64,000 nucleotides of DNA from Leeuwenhoekiella sp. (GCA_002708845.1 PAPI01000014.1:1-64000); one strand, 5' to 3'; shown: positions 42,476 to 53,058, counted from the first letter of the stretch. The notes: generated from the letters alone by a model not told the origin. Program-made: numbers and translations.

Positions 42476-43180
42476 ATGATTAAAATAACAGACTTAGAAA
42501 AGTATTATGCCACCGAGGAGGTGCGCACCATAGCCCTCAATAAACTGTCTTTTCAGGTGCAGGAAGGCGAATTTGTTGCCGTAATGGGCCCTTCAGGTTG
42601 TGGTAAATCAACCCTGCTTAACATCCTGGGACTTCTGGATGACCCGGACGGAGGCAGTTTTATTTTTAACGGTATTGAAGTAGCCGGCTTTAATGAGCGT
42701 AAACGTGCCGATTTGCGCAAGCACAACATCGGTTTTGTCTTTCAAAGCTTTAATCTGATTGACGAACTCACCGTGTTTGAAAACGTAGAGCTTCCGTTGA
42801 TTTATACCGGTGTAAAACCTGCCGAGCGTAAAAAACGCGTAGACGAAGTGCTTGAGAAAATGCAAATCATGCACCGTCGTAAACACTTTCCGCAGCAATT
42901 ATCAGGAGGACAGCAACAGCGAGTAGCCGTAGCCCGAGCTGTAGTGAATAATCCTAAACTCATTCTTGCCGATGAGCCTACGGGTAACCTGGACAGCAGC
43001 AACGGGAACGAGGTGATGGATTTACTTACCGAACTCAACGAGGCCGGTACTACGATCATTATGGTTACACACAGTGAGCACGACGCCAAATACAGCCACC
43101 GCATTATCCGGATGCTAGACGGTCAAAAGGTTACCGAAAATGTACTCTCAGAGTATAAAAGCAAAACCTTGGAAGTTTAA
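42476..43180 (+). CDS. MacB/LolD-type ABC ATPase, canonical
   Basis: The 234-residue ATPase has Walker A G-P-S-G-C-G-K-S-T (38-46), signature L-S-G-G-Q-Q-Q-R-V (142-150), Walker B L-I-L-A-D-E-P-T-G (162-170), D-loop N-L-D-S (171-174) and switch His in V-T-H-S. All catalytic residues are intact. It belongs to the MacB/LolD/FtsE group that works with FtsX-type permeases. It stands at the head of seven permease genes and is the likely engine for some or all of them. Confidence 0.94.
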   Translation: MIKITDLEKYYATEEVRTIALNKLSFQVQEGEFVAVMGPSGCGKSTLLNILGLLDDPDGGSFIFNGIEVAGFNERKRADLRKHNIGFVFQSFNLIDELTVFENVELPLIYTGVKPAERKKRVDEVLEKMQIMHRRKHFPQQLSGGQQQRVAVARAVVNNPKLILADEPTGNLDSSNGNEVMDLLTELNEAGTTIIMVTHSEHDAKYSHRIIRMLDGQKVTENVLSEYKSKTLEV

Positions 43181-43272
43181 GATTTCCTAACGGGGATTCA
43201 TTCATCAACCCGATGCATATCGGGACCAATCAATCAAAACCGGGACTTAATCACTCCCACTATTTTACCGCT

Positions 43273-45660
43273 ATGCTTAAAAATTATTTCAAAATCGCTT
43301 TTCGGAATTTGTGGAGACACCGTGTTTTTTCACTCTTAAATATAGGTGGTCTTGCAGTGGGTATGGCAGCAGCCTTCCTGATTCTTTTATATGTGGGCTT
43401 TGAACTAAGCTACGATACGATGTTTCCTAAAAAAGATCGTATCCATATGCTGGTAACTGATTTAAAAACACCTTCAGATTCTTATGAGATCCCAGTTATA
43501 GACTGGACTGTTCTGGCAAAGATAACACCTCAATTTCCAGAAATTGTCTCTTCAACTCGATTAATGGATTTGAGTCTGAATATTCAAAAAGGAACGGAGA
43601 ATTTTCAGGAAAAACGAGCATTGGCTGCAGATTCTACGTTTTTTAAAATTTTTGAGATAAAACTTTTAAGCGGCAATCCTGATGAGGTTCTTCGGGCGCC
43701 ATTAAGTCTGGTGTTGAGCGAGACCGGAGCTCAAAAATATTTTGGTTCAGAAAATCCTATTGGCAAAAGCCTGAAAATTATGAACGGGAAGTATACGGCT
43801 CAAATCACCGGGGTCATGGAAGATCTTCCAAAAAACACCCATATTCAGGCAGATTATTTACTCTCCTTGTCAACCTACACAAAAATTATAGACCCAACGA
43901 TTGACGAGTCCTGGGGGAACTACGATCCCAGAGGATATGTGCTGTTATCAGAAAATGCAGATGCTAAAAATTTGGTTTCCAAAATCAACGCATTTCTTGA
44001 TGAAGTGGATGGTGAGAAGATGAAAGCTGCAAACCTTTTTGTCAAACAGGATTTAGAACCCATAACAGAGGTTTACCTCTATTCTACGCGTATTGGAAGC
44101 GGAAGCCCAAACATTAATAACGTCTATATTTTTGCTATTGTAGCACTATTTATACTCCTCATTGCAGGCATTAACTTTATCAACCTTACTACGGCCAGAT
44201 CTGTAGAGCGTGCTAAGGAAGTAGGTATTCGTAAAGTTATAGGAGCTCAAAAAAACCAGCTGATGTTACAGTTTGTAGGTGAGTCACTCATCATCACGAT
44301 TCTGGCATTTATATTGGGCATTGCAATTGCTACACTTGCCTTGCCGTATTTCAATACACTTGCAGGTCAGGAAGTAGCCAGCGGAATATTTTCTAACTGG
44401 AGTTATCTAGGACTTTTCTTTGCGATAGCACTAGTAATTGGTTTGGCGGCTGGTACCTATCCGGCGCTCGTTTTATCTTCGTTTAGACCGGTGAGTGTTC
44501 TTAAAGGAAAATTTTCAACCACCGGTAAAGGCGCGTTTTTACGCAAAGCCCTTGTGGTGGGTCAGTTTTCGGTTTCAATTATTTTGATCATTGGCACCCT
44601 TATTATTTATAAACAAATGCATTTTATGCAAAGTCAGGACCTGGGGTTTGCTAAAGATCGCATACTGGTTTTAGATACGGGAGATAATCCCAAACAACAA
44701 CTGCTTGCCGATAATCTAAGAAATAATCCCAATATCATCACAGTAGGAAAAAGCTCTACTGTTCCCGGAGGTGGCGGCGACAATAGCTCGGCATTATCTA
44801 TAATGGAAAACAGCCAGGGGGAGGATCAAACCTTAACTGTAGACCGTTATGTTGTTGATGAAAACTACCTTGATCAATTAGATATCAAGTTCATTGCCGG
44901 CAGAAATTTTTCGAGAGATTTTGCCAGCGATAGCACGCAGGCACTTATCATAAATGAAAGAGTTGTTGATTTACTGGGATATGCTACTGCAAAAGAGGCC
45001 CTGGGAGCCTCTTTTGATCAATGGGGCCGAAAAGGTCAGATTATTGGCGTGGTAGCCGATTTTCATTCCACTTCATTACAGAAGGAAATAGCACCCTTAT
45101 GTTTTGTGTTTGACACCAAACAATCCCGATTATTAACCTTGAAAGTTGCGGCAGCAGATTTGCCAAATACGCTGTCTTTCGTTGAAGAATCCTGGAAGCG
45201 TTTTCTGCCAAACAATCATTTTGAGTATTACTTTTTAGATGAGTTTTTTGATAGGCAATATCGAGCAGAACGGCGCTTTAGTAAGCTCTTTTTAAACTTT
45301 TCAATTCTGGCAATTTTCATTTCGTGCCTGGGTCTTCTGGGTCTGGCTTCGTACAGCACCAAGCAGCGTCGCCGTGAGATAGGCATTCGCAAAGTGGTGG
45401 GAGCAAGTGTCCCGGGTATTGTCAATTTACTTTCTAAAGAATTTATAAAACTGGTAGGAATTGCCTTTCTAATCGCAGTGCCTATAGCCTGGTATGGGAT
45501 GCACAACTGGTTACAGGATTTCGCGTATCGAATAGATATACCGGTATGGATTTTTGCTGCTGCCGGAATATTGGCCATTGGCATAGCGATTTTAACCGTA
45601 AGCTTTCAGGCCATTAAAGCCGCAATTGCTAATCCTGTAAAGTCCTTAAGAACGGAATAA
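43273..45660 (+). CDS. FtsX/MacB-type permease 1 of 7
   Basis: The 795-residue protein begins M-L-K-N-Y-F-K-I-A-F-R-N-L-W-R and has two MacB_PCD-plus-FtsX units: TM1 near 20-42, a periplasmic domain, three helices after A-G-I-N-F-I-N-L, a fifth helix (V-V-G-Q-F-S-V-S-I-I-L-I), a second periplasmic domain and three last helices. The E-V-G-I-R-K-V-I-G and E-I-G-I-R-K-V-V-G-A-S coupling motifs sit in each half. It ends in P-V-K-S-L-R-T-E. ATG at 43273 matches the N termini of the six paralogues; an in-frame ATG at 43213 adds 20 unrelated residues. Confidence 0.92.
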   Translation: MLKNYFKIAFRNLWRHRVFSLLNIGGLAVGMAAAFLILLYVGFELSYDTMFPKKDRIHMLVTDLKTPSDSYEIPVIDWTVLAKITPQFPEIVSSTRLMDLSLNIQKGTENFQEKRALAADSTFFKIFEIKLLSGNPDEVLRAPLSLVLSETGAQKYFGSENPIGKSLKIMNGKYTAQITGVMEDLPKNTHIQADYLLSLSTYTKIIDPTIDESWGNYDPRGYVLLSENADAKNLVSKINAFLDEVDGEKMKAANLFVKQDLEPITEVYLYSTRIGSGSPNINNVYIFAIVALFILLIAGINFINLTTARSVERAKEVGIRKVIGAQKNQLMLQFVGESLIITILAFILGIAIATLALPYFNTLAGQEVASGIFSNWSYLGLFFAIALVIGLAAGTYPALVLSSFRPVSVLKGKFSTTGKGAFLRKALVVGQFSVSIILIIGTLIIYKQMHFMQSQDLGFAKDRILVLDTGDNPKQQLLADNLRNNPNIITVGKSSTVPGGGGDNSSALSIMENSQGEDQTLTVDRYVVDENYLDQLDIKFIAGRNFSRDFASDSTQALIINERVVDLLGYATAKEALGASFDQWGRKGQIIGVVADFHSTSLQKEIAPLCFVFDTKQSRLLTLKVAAADLPNTLSFVEESWKRFLPNNHFEYYFLDEFFDRQYRAERRFSKLFLNFSILAIFISCLGLLGLASYSTKQRRREIGIRKVVGASVPGIVNLLSKEFIKLVGIAFLIAVPIAWYGMHNWLQDFAYRIDIPVWIFAAAGILAIGIAILTVSFQAIKAAIANPVKSLRTE

Positions 45661-45725
45661 GCCCCCTAACCCCCAAAGGGGGGAATTAATAACAATTGCA
45701 ATAACAATAATAATAACAATAAATA
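45661..45725. repeat. Intergenic C5-AAA-G6 hairpin plus AT triplet tract, copy 1
   Basis: CCCCCAAAGGGGGG at 45670-45683 forms a short hairpin and is followed by a run of AATAACAATAATAATAAC-type triplets up to the next start codon. Similar tracts occur at 53007-53058 and 60461-60521, always between genes of the permease array. They probably spread with duplication of the permease genes. Confidence 0.5.
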
Positions 45726-48083
45726 ATGTTAAAGAACTATATCAAAATCGCGTTTAGAAACCTTTGGAAAAACAAGGGGTTTAGCGCACTCAATATATTT
45801 GGTCTGGCAATAGGGGTTACCTGTGCAAGTTTGATCCTTCTTTGGGTTGAAGATGAAATGAGCTTTGATACCGTTGTAGCAGATCAGGAGCGGGTTTATA
45901 GTGTGCCTACTAACCAAACCTATGAAGGGCAGGTCCGCACGTTTTTTCAGGCCACTCCGGGACCTCTAGCAGCCGCTTTAAAAGCTGAAATACCTGAAAT
46001 AACCAAAGCTGCACGTCTCAGAAATGCTGATTTTCTTTTTTCTGTAAATACTTCTTCCATTACAAGCACCGGTGCATTTGCAGACGACGATATTTTTGAT
46101 CTGTTTGATTTGAAATTTATAGAAGGCAATGCTGGTGATGCTTTTAAGTTGCAGGAAGGTATCGTTATTACTAAAGCGGTAGCTCAAATCCTTTTTGAAA
46201 ATCCCACGGATCTTTTAGGGAAAGTAATTCGTGTTAATCAGCAGGATAATTTTAAGATAACCGGTGTGGTTGAAAACCTTCCGGAAAATACAACCTACAG
46301 TTTCAACTGGCTGGTGCCTTTTAAGAATTTCACTAAGGACAAACCCTGGACACAGGAATATGGTAGCAAGTTCACCGATACTTTTGTGATGCTTGCACCT
46401 GGCGCAGATTTTAATACGGTTAATGCAAAAGTAAAACAGATTTTACCGGCAAAGACTGATGATGCTGATACCCAGGCCATATTGCATGCAGCAAAGAACT
46501 GGCACTTACGATCAGATTTTAAAGATGGTCAAATCGTGGGCGGTCGTATCGAGTATGTGCGTTTATTCAGTTTTATCGCGCTTATTATTTTAGTTATTGC
46601 CTGCATCAATTTTATGAATTTATCAACTGCGCGTAGTGAGAAACGTGCCAATGAGGTCGGGGTACGTAAAACCTTAGGTTCAGATAAAAAGCAGCTGGTT
46701 TTTCAGTTTATTACGGAAGCCTTAATGACCGCTGTATTAGCTGCCGTACTAAGTATTTTGGTTTTGATCCTCATTTTGCCGGCATTTAATGCATTAATAG
46801 ATAAACAACTTGCACTTGATATTTTCAATCCAACTCATTTTCTTTCGCTTATAGCAATAACACTTACCTGTGGCGTATTTGCAGGTTTATATCCAGCATT
46901 CTACCTCTCTTCCTTTAAACCTATTGATGTGCTTAAAGGGAATCGAATACAGGCTAAAGGTGCCGGTTTCATTCGCAAAGGACTTGTCATTACGCAATTT
47001 GCGATATCTATAATTTTCATCATTAGTACCTTATTGGTCTACCAGCAGGTGCAACATGTCAAGAATCGAGATTTAGGACTCAATAAAGAAAATCTGATTG
47101 AAATACCGGTTAATGGAGCTTTAATCGAAAACCGAAAAGCTATAGCAGAAAGTCTAAAAAATACAGGTATGATCAGTAATCTGGGAATAGCCAACTCAAA
47201 TATTCTATCTGCCGGAAATAATGGCTCTGGTTTAAGGTGGCAGGGAGGCGACAACTCAGAGGATGTCTTGGTTTCATTTAGATATACGAATGACGAATAT
47301 TTAAAGACTACCGGTATTGAGTTAATAGAAGGTCGTGGTTTTAGTCCGGTAGTTGCTCAAGATAGCACACACGTAATTATTACAGAATCGTTTGCTAAGC
47401 TTATGGGGACTGGCAGTGCACTGGGTAAAACCATTGACTGGTATGGAGATGTGTTTACTGTTATTGGGGTGGCTAATGATTATTTGTATGGAGACATGTA
47501 CGGCACCAGTGACCCGGTAATGTTTTTCCATTTTCCATCTGAAGCTGCATACATGTATTTAAAGACGAATCCTAACTATACTACATCAGAAATTTTGAAT
47601 ACCGTAGAGTCAACTTTAAAAATCTACAATCCCGGCTATCCCTTTGAATACCGATTTGTAGATGAAGCTTTTAATGCCCGTTTTAAAAATGAGCAGCTTA
47701 TAGGCAATCTCTCTCGAATTTTTGCCTTGCTGGCTATTTTGATATCGTGTCTGGGCCTCCTGGGTCTGTCTGCATATACAGCAGAACAACGCCGAAAAGA
47801 GATAGGGGTACGCAAAGTTTTGGGATCAAGCGTCGCAAATATAGTGCGCCTGCTGTCAAAAGATTTTATAGTGCTGGTACTGGTAGCTATTGTAATTGCA
47901 ATTCCATTAGCCTGGTATATTATGTACAACTGGCTGCAGGGATTTGCTTATCGTATTTCAATCAATGCCTGGGTATTTGCAGTTGCAGGTATTGCCGCTA
48001 TAGGAATTGCACTATTGACAGTAAGCTTTCAGGCCATTAAAGCAGCAATAGCTAACCCCGTAAAATCCCTAAGGACGGAATAA
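45726..48083 (+). CDS. FtsX/MacB-type permease 2 of 7
   Basis: The 785-residue paralogue starts M-L-K-N-Y-I-K-I-A-F-R-N-L-W-K-N-K and shows the same eight-helix, two-periplasmic-domain plan. Its first-half coupling motif reads A-N-E-V-G-V-R-K-T-L-G-S and the second reads K-E-I-G-V-R-K-V-L-G-S-S. The terminal nineteen residues S-F-Q-A-I-K-A-A-I-A-N-P-V-K-S-L-R-T-E are identical to those of permeases 1 and 3, while the periplasmic domains differ widely. It lacks an ATPase domain and must use a separate ATPase. Confidence 0.92.
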   Translation: MLKNYIKIAFRNLWKNKGFSALNIFGLAIGVTCASLILLWVEDEMSFDTVVADQERVYSVPTNQTYEGQVRTFFQATPGPLAAALKAEIPEITKAARLRNADFLFSVNTSSITSTGAFADDDIFDLFDLKFIEGNAGDAFKLQEGIVITKAVAQILFENPTDLLGKVIRVNQQDNFKITGVVENLPENTTYSFNWLVPFKNFTKDKPWTQEYGSKFTDTFVMLAPGADFNTVNAKVKQILPAKTDDADTQAILHAAKNWHLRSDFKDGQIVGGRIEYVRLFSFIALIILVIACINFMNLSTARSEKRANEVGVRKTLGSDKKQLVFQFITEALMTAVLAAVLSILVLILILPAFNALIDKQLALDIFNPTHFLSLIAITLTCGVFAGLYPAFYLSSFKPIDVLKGNRIQAKGAGFIRKGLVITQFAISIIFIISTLLVYQQVQHVKNRDLGLNKENLIEIPVNGALIENRKAIAESLKNTGMISNLGIANSNILSAGNNGSGLRWQGGDNSEDVLVSFRYTNDEYLKTTGIELIEGRGFSPVVAQDSTHVIITESFAKLMGTGSALGKTIDWYGDVFTVIGVANDYLYGDMYGTSDPVMFFHFPSEAAYMYLKTNPNYTTSEILNTVESTLKIYNPGYPFEYRFVDEAFNARFKNEQLIGNLSRIFALLAILISCLGLLGLSAYTAEQRRKEIGVRKVLGSSVANIVRLLSKDFIVLVLVAIVIAIPLAWYIMYNWLQGFAYRISINAWVFAVAGIAAIGIALLTVSFQAIKAAIANPVKSLRTE

Positions 48084-48110
48084 TAATAAGAATAGTAATA
48101 AAAATAAACC

Positions 48111-50582
48111 ATGCTTAGAAACTATATCAAAATCGCCTGGCGGAATATCTTAAGATATAAGACCAATAGTGTTCTCAATATTTTAGGGTTAAGCATTGGT
48201 TTAGTATCGGTGATGCTCATTGCATTATACATCCAGAATGAACTGGCTTATGATACCCAGTTTGATCAGGCAGCGCAAGTCTACCGAGTGAATATGAAAG
48301 GCAAAATGGGAGATAACGCATTTTATGCGGGATACACACCACCACCTGCCGGGCAGGCCTTAGTTGATCAGTTTCCGGAAATTGAAAGCGCAACGCGCAT
48401 CTATCAACCCGATAATACCAAGTTAACCTATAAAGACGCTACGACTTCCAAAGTTTTTAATGAATCTGAAATTCTTGCCGTTGATCCTAATTTCCTCGAA
48501 GTTCTAAGCTATCCCTTGCAAAAAGGGGATGCCGCTACCTGTTTGCAGGAGCCCGGCAGTATTGTGATTACCCCACAAATCGCAAAGAAATATTTTGGCG
48601 ATGCAGATCCTATGGGTAAAACATTAGCATACGGGGACTCCGGGAAACCCTTACAAGTGACCGGTGTGTTTAAAGATCTCACCAACTATCCGGCTTCGGT
48701 AAAATTTGACATCCTGATGCCGGTAGCCAATTTTAATGATGTCACCTATTTCAATTGGAGTTGGGTATGGCTCAATATGGCGACTTATGTAAAACTTACG
48801 CCACAGGCAAGTGCGAATCCAGCGACCCTGGCGAATCTTGAATCTCGATTTCCGGAGATGCTCAAGGTACAGGCAGCACCCGCGTTTGAGCGTATAGGGC
48901 AACCTTTTGAGGAGTTTATTGAGAAGGGAAATTACTGGGAGCTGCACTTACAGGCTTTGTCGGATATTCATTTGTATTCTGATGGAATTACGTCTTCCAT
49001 CACCGAGCAGCACGATGTTAAAAGCCTCTATATTTTAGGCATCATCGCCTTTTTTATCATCATTATGGCTTGTGTGAATTTTATGAATCTTTCTACCGTT
49101 CAGGCTGTAAAACGCAGTAAGGAAATAGGGATTCGTAAAGTCTTAGGATCGCAACGGAAACAACTCGTTAAGCAGTTTATGACCGAAGTTTTCTGTTATA
49201 CTTTTTGTGCTACACTACTGGCTTTTATCACGGTGCTTTTGATTTTACCGATGTTTAACGGATTGACCGGAAAAGAGCTTGATATTCAGGCATTTTTTAA
49301 TGGAAATCTAATCTTGCTAATACTCGCTGTTGTAGTCCTTACCACCCTGTTAGCCGGAATGTATCCTGCATTTTTCCTTACATCATTCAACCCTATACGA
49401 GCCTTAAAAGGAAAAGTGGGTAAAACAACCCAATCCAGTTTTATCCGTAACGGGTTGGTTGTTTTTCAATTTTCAATTGCGATCACCCTGATCATTTGCA
49501 CCCTGGTGGTCTTTAGTCAGTTGCGTTATGCGCAACAAAAAGATTTAGGTTTTGAGAAAGATCTTGTTCTGGTTATTAACAATGCCGAAACTCTGGGGAA
49601 TAGTCTGGCTAGTTTCAAAAAAGAACTTACGGTGTTAACCGGAGTAGAAGCGGCAAGCAGTTCGAGTGGGATGCTCACCCGTGGAAATTTCGGAGATTTC
49701 TACACCCCAAAACCTACAGCTGACGAACCCCATATTGCAACTGATATTTCCTTGAGTTCGTATCTGGTAGACGACGCATTTATACCAACACTGGATCTGG
49801 AAATCGTTGAAGGGCGCGGCTTTGATAAGCAGTTTAAAGATTCGCTATCGGTTATTCTTAATGAAACAGCAGCGGCTCAAATAGGTTGGGAAAATCCTAT
49901 AGGAAAGCAAATACGCTATCCCGGCGGTAACATGGAATATTACACGGTAGTAGGTGTTTTAAAAGATTTTAATCTGGAATCCCTGCATACGTCCATTGAG
50001 CCATTTGCCCTTTTTGCTGAAGCATCAAAGAGTTATGATACCCGAACCACCTTTATCAGCCTTAAAATATCCGGAGAGCATACTAAGAAAGTAATCGGTC
50101 AGGTACAGGATTTGTGGGAAAGTTATTTGGAAAGTACTCCTTTTGAATATTCATTTTTAGATGAAGATTTGGCGTATGCCTATCAGGAAGATCAACGCTT
50201 AGCCTCCTTATTTACGGGCTTTAGCATACTTGCCATTTTTGTTGCCTGCCTGGGATTATTCGGTCTTATCGCTTTTACAGCGCAGCAACGTACGAAAGAA
50301 ATAGGTGTGCGCAAAGTATTAGGAGCCAGCGTAAGTAGTATCGTAAAACTTTTGGCTACTAACTTTTTAAAGTTGGTTTTACTGGCGTTAATTCTGGCGG
50401 TACCGGTAGCCTGGTTGGCTATGGATAGTTGGCTGCAGGATTTTGCCTATCGAATAGAAATACCCATTTGGGCATTTGTAGCAGCAGGTGCTTTGGCACT
50501 GGCTATAGCATTTATAACCGTGAGCTTTCAGGCGATCAAAGCCGCAATCGCTAACCCCGTAAAATCCCTGCGTACCGAATAA
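48111..50582 (+). CDS. FtsX/MacB-type permease 3 of 7
   Basis: The 823-residue protein, the longest of the array, begins M-L-R-N-Y-I-K-I-A-W-R-N-I-L. Its first periplasmic domain contains a distinct Y-T-P-P-P-A-G-Q-A-L segment and the second a G-R-G-F-D-K region. The coupling motifs K-E-I-G-I-R-K-V-L-G-S and K-E-I-G-V-R-K-V-L-G-A-S are well kept. It ends with the same nineteen residues as permeases 1 and 2. The gene starts 27 bases after permease 2. Confidence 0.92.
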   Translation: MLRNYIKIAWRNILRYKTNSVLNILGLSIGLVSVMLIALYIQNELAYDTQFDQAAQVYRVNMKGKMGDNAFYAGYTPPPAGQALVDQFPEIESATRIYQPDNTKLTYKDATTSKVFNESEILAVDPNFLEVLSYPLQKGDAATCLQEPGSIVITPQIAKKYFGDADPMGKTLAYGDSGKPLQVTGVFKDLTNYPASVKFDILMPVANFNDVTYFNWSWVWLNMATYVKLTPQASANPATLANLESRFPEMLKVQAAPAFERIGQPFEEFIEKGNYWELHLQALSDIHLYSDGITSSITEQHDVKSLYILGIIAFFIIIMACVNFMNLSTVQAVKRSKEIGIRKVLGSQRKQLVKQFMTEVFCYTFCATLLAFITVLLILPMFNGLTGKELDIQAFFNGNLILLILAVVVLTTLLAGMYPAFFLTSFNPIRALKGKVGKTTQSSFIRNGLVVFQFSIAITLIICTLVVFSQLRYAQQKDLGFEKDLVLVINNAETLGNSLASFKKELTVLTGVEAASSSSGMLTRGNFGDFYTPKPTADEPHIATDISLSSYLVDDAFIPTLDLEIVEGRGFDKQFKDSLSVILNETAAAQIGWENPIGKQIRYPGGNMEYYTVVGVLKDFNLESLHTSIEPFALFAEASKSYDTRTTFISLKISGEHTKKVIGQVQDLWESYLESTPFEYSFLDEDLAYAYQEDQRLASLFTGFSILAIFVACLGLFGLIAFTAQQRTKEIGVRKVLGASVSSIVKLLATNFLKLVLLALILAVPVAWLAMDSWLQDFAYRIEIPIWAFVAAGALALAIAFITVSFQAIKAAIANPVKSLRTE

Positions 50583-50606
50583 TTTATCAATCAAAATCAA
50601 TCAGCT

Positions 50607-53006
50607 ATGCTTAAAAATTATATTAAAATCGCCTGGCGGAATTTAAAAGCAAACCGCTTGTTTACGGTGTTAAACATCATAGGACTGGTAGTAGGCTTAT
50701 GCGTGTGTATCGTGCTTTTTTCGTTTGTAAATAGCGAACTCAGTTTTGATAAAATGTATTCGCATGCTCCGGATATTTACCGTGTAAATATGGAGACCTC
50801 TGAAGAATACAACTTTGAGACCTGGGCCGAACTACCCAATGCAGTAGGACCGGCGATGGTAAAAGATATTCCACAAGTCAAAAAGATGACCCGCCTTATC
50901 AAAGATGATTTTGGGGTGACGGCATCTTTAAAAATAGGGGATAAGAACTTTACAGAAGACAGACTTTACCTCGCAGATTCAACTGTCTTTGAGATGTTTG
51001 ACTTTAAGTTTATAGAAGGTGAGGCTAAAAATGCCTTTACAAACCCAAATTCTATTGTGATTTCTGAAGCTTCGAAGGAACGGTTTTTTGGTAAAAAATC
51101 GGCTTTGGGAGCATTCATAACGGTAAACAACCGGGATACACTTCAGGTTTCAGGAGTGTATAAAGACCTGCCCGAAAATAGTGTGATAGACTGTGACATG
51201 ATCTATCATATTATGGATTCATGGATGGGTACTAATGTGTATTGGAGCAATGCCAGTTATGAAACCTACGTACAGCTGCAGCCACAGGCTCAGGTCGCTC
51301 AGGTTGAAACTCAGGCTACCCAATTGATCGATGCCTATGTGCCTAAAGAAGGACAGTATTTTACGCAGTTTTATCTGCAACCGCTTACTAAAATACACCT
51401 GCATTCGGCAGGTATACGCGATGGCTACGCAACCCGGTTGGGAAGCATCACGACTATAAGAAGTCTGATATTTCTGTCTGTTTTGGTCCTATTAATTGCC
51501 TGCATCAACTATATGAATCTGGCCACTGCAAATTCGAGAAAGCGTAGAAAGAGTATTGGAGTAAATAAAGTTTTGGGCGCGACTCAAAAGCATATGCTTG
51601 TTCTGTTTTATGTAGAGACAGCAATCCTGGCTTTTATTGCAGTGGTGTTGGCCTACGCGGTTTCATTTCTGATATTACCATATTTTCAAAGTTTCACGGG
51701 GAACGCCTTGAATTATAGTGATTTGTTGGCTCCGCCTATTTTAATCGGACTGGCTTTAATCTGGCTGGTTGTCACACTCTTTGCGGGCAGTTATCCTGCG
51801 CTATCGATGACCGGTATTTCGCCGCTTTCTTTAGTAAATAAATCCAGGAAAAAGCATACCGCTTCTGAATTTGTGCGAAAAGGACTTGTGGTTTTTCAGT
51901 TTGCGGCTTCTATCGTTCTCATTATTGCGGTTACGGTAATCATTCAGCAAATGGATTTTATAAAGAATAAAAATCTGGGTTACAATCCTGATGGAGTGGT
52001 GGCAGTTTCTGTAAAATCTGCAGAGAGTAAGCAGCAGATAAAAAATTTAGAAAATGCTTTAAACCGAAACTCCTATGTTGAAGGTATTGCCGCTGTGCAA
52101 TCAATTCCCGGAGCTGATGAGAGTGGGAGGTCTGTACGCCGGTTAAGTACTGACCAAACCGGAATGCCCATTGCCAGTTGCCGCACCGAAGGTAATGTGG
52201 TTGAAACCTTAAAGTTGAAGCTTCTTGCAGGTTCTGAACTACCTCAAAATATTCCCGAGGGCGATTCGCTTGTTTACACCCTGATCAATGAAAAAATACT
52301 CAGCTATCTCAATTATAAATCTCCTGAAGATGCAATAGGAAAGCCGGTAAATACAGAGCTGGGTGGGGAAGCGATCATCACCGGGATCGTTGCGAATTTC
52401 AACTTTAACTCACTCAAAGAAGACAGCGGCGGGTATATGTATTATAAAGCCAATGACGCTCCGGAAGGCATACGCACCTTGTTGATACGATACAATACTC
52501 AGAATTTGCAGCAATTGATCAAAGGTCTGGAACAAGTCTTTAACGAGAATTTACCCAACACGGCTTTTGATTATGCCTTTGTAGACAAGCATGTGGCCCA
52601 GTTGTACGCTTCAGAAGAGCGTACGGCTCGTACCGCGACACTTTTCTCGGTTTTGGCCATCTTCATTGCGTGTTTAGGGTTGTTTGGCCTGGCGGCATTT
52701 ATGGCAGAGCAACGCACCAAGGAGATCGGTGTACGTAAAGTATTAGGCGCGAGTGTTGCCGGGGTCACTGCACTGCTTTCTAAAGAGTTTTTAAAACTGG
52801 TTGGTATTGCCTTTGTGCTGGCATCTCCTTTTGCATACTGGATTATGAGTGAATGGTTACAAAATTTTAATTACCGTACCTCTATACATTGGTGGATTTT
52901 TGGACTTGCAGGGCTGGCAGCTGTACTCATAGCCTTTGTTACCGTAAGCTTTCAGGCCATCAAAGCCGCATTGCAAAACCCTGTGAAATCCCTAAGGACT
53001 GAATAA
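50607..53006 (+). CDS. FtsX/MacB-type permease 4 of 7
   Basis: The 799-residue protein starts M-L-K-N-Y-I-K-I-A-W-R-N-L-K. The first-half coupling motif is altered to K-S-I-G-V-N-K-V-L-G-A-T, with Asn replacing the usual Arg, while the second half keeps K-E-I-G-V-R-K-V-L-G-A-S. This may make the two halves contact the ATPases unequally. The end reads S-F-Q-A-I-K-A-A-L-Q-N-P-V-K-S-L-R-T-E. It is 24 bases after permease 3. Confidence 0.92.
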   Translation: MLKNYIKIAWRNLKANRLFTVLNIIGLVVGLCVCIVLFSFVNSELSFDKMYSHAPDIYRVNMETSEEYNFETWAELPNAVGPAMVKDIPQVKKMTRLIKDDFGVTASLKIGDKNFTEDRLYLADSTVFEMFDFKFIEGEAKNAFTNPNSIVISEASKERFFGKKSALGAFITVNNRDTLQVSGVYKDLPENSVIDCDMIYHIMDSWMGTNVYWSNASYETYVQLQPQAQVAQVETQATQLIDAYVPKEGQYFTQFYLQPLTKIHLHSAGIRDGYATRLGSITTIRSLIFLSVLVLLIACINYMNLATANSRKRRKSIGVNKVLGATQKHMLVLFYVETAILAFIAVVLAYAVSFLILPYFQSFTGNALNYSDLLAPPILIGLALIWLVVTLFAGSYPALSMTGISPLSLVNKSRKKHTASEFVRKGLVVFQFAASIVLIIAVTVIIQQMDFIKNKNLGYNPDGVVAVSVKSAESKQQIKNLENALNRNSYVEGIAAVQSIPGADESGRSVRRLSTDQTGMPIASCRTEGNVVETLKLKLLAGSELPQNIPEGDSLVYTLINEKILSYLNYKSPEDAIGKPVNTELGGEAIITGIVANFNFNSLKEDSGGYMYYKANDAPEGIRTLLIRYNTQNLQQLIKGLEQVFNENLPNTAFDYAFVDKHVAQLYASEERTARTATLFSVLAIFIACLGLFGLAAFMAEQRTKEIGVRKVLGASVAGVTALLSKEFLKLVGIAFVLASPFAYWIMSEWLQNFNYRTSIHWWIFGLAGLAAVLIAFVTVSFQAIKAALQNPVKSLRTE

Positions 53007-53058
53007 GCCCCCTGGCCCCCAAAAGGGGAATGAATAACAATAATAATAGCAATAAGTA
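53007..53058. repeat. Intergenic C/G hairpin plus AT triplet tract, copy 2
   Basis: GCCCCCTGGCCCCCAAAAGG starts directly after the permease 4 stop and is followed by AATAACAATAATAATAGC-type sequence. It is closely related to the element at 45661-45725, but the hairpin arms are shorter. Confidence 0.5.

Noticed and set aside
43213-43272. Upstream ATG that lengthens permease 1 by 20 residues
   Set aside because: The extension does not resemble the other six N termini, which all begin M-[LI]-[KR]-N-Y; the start at 43273 aligns with them.
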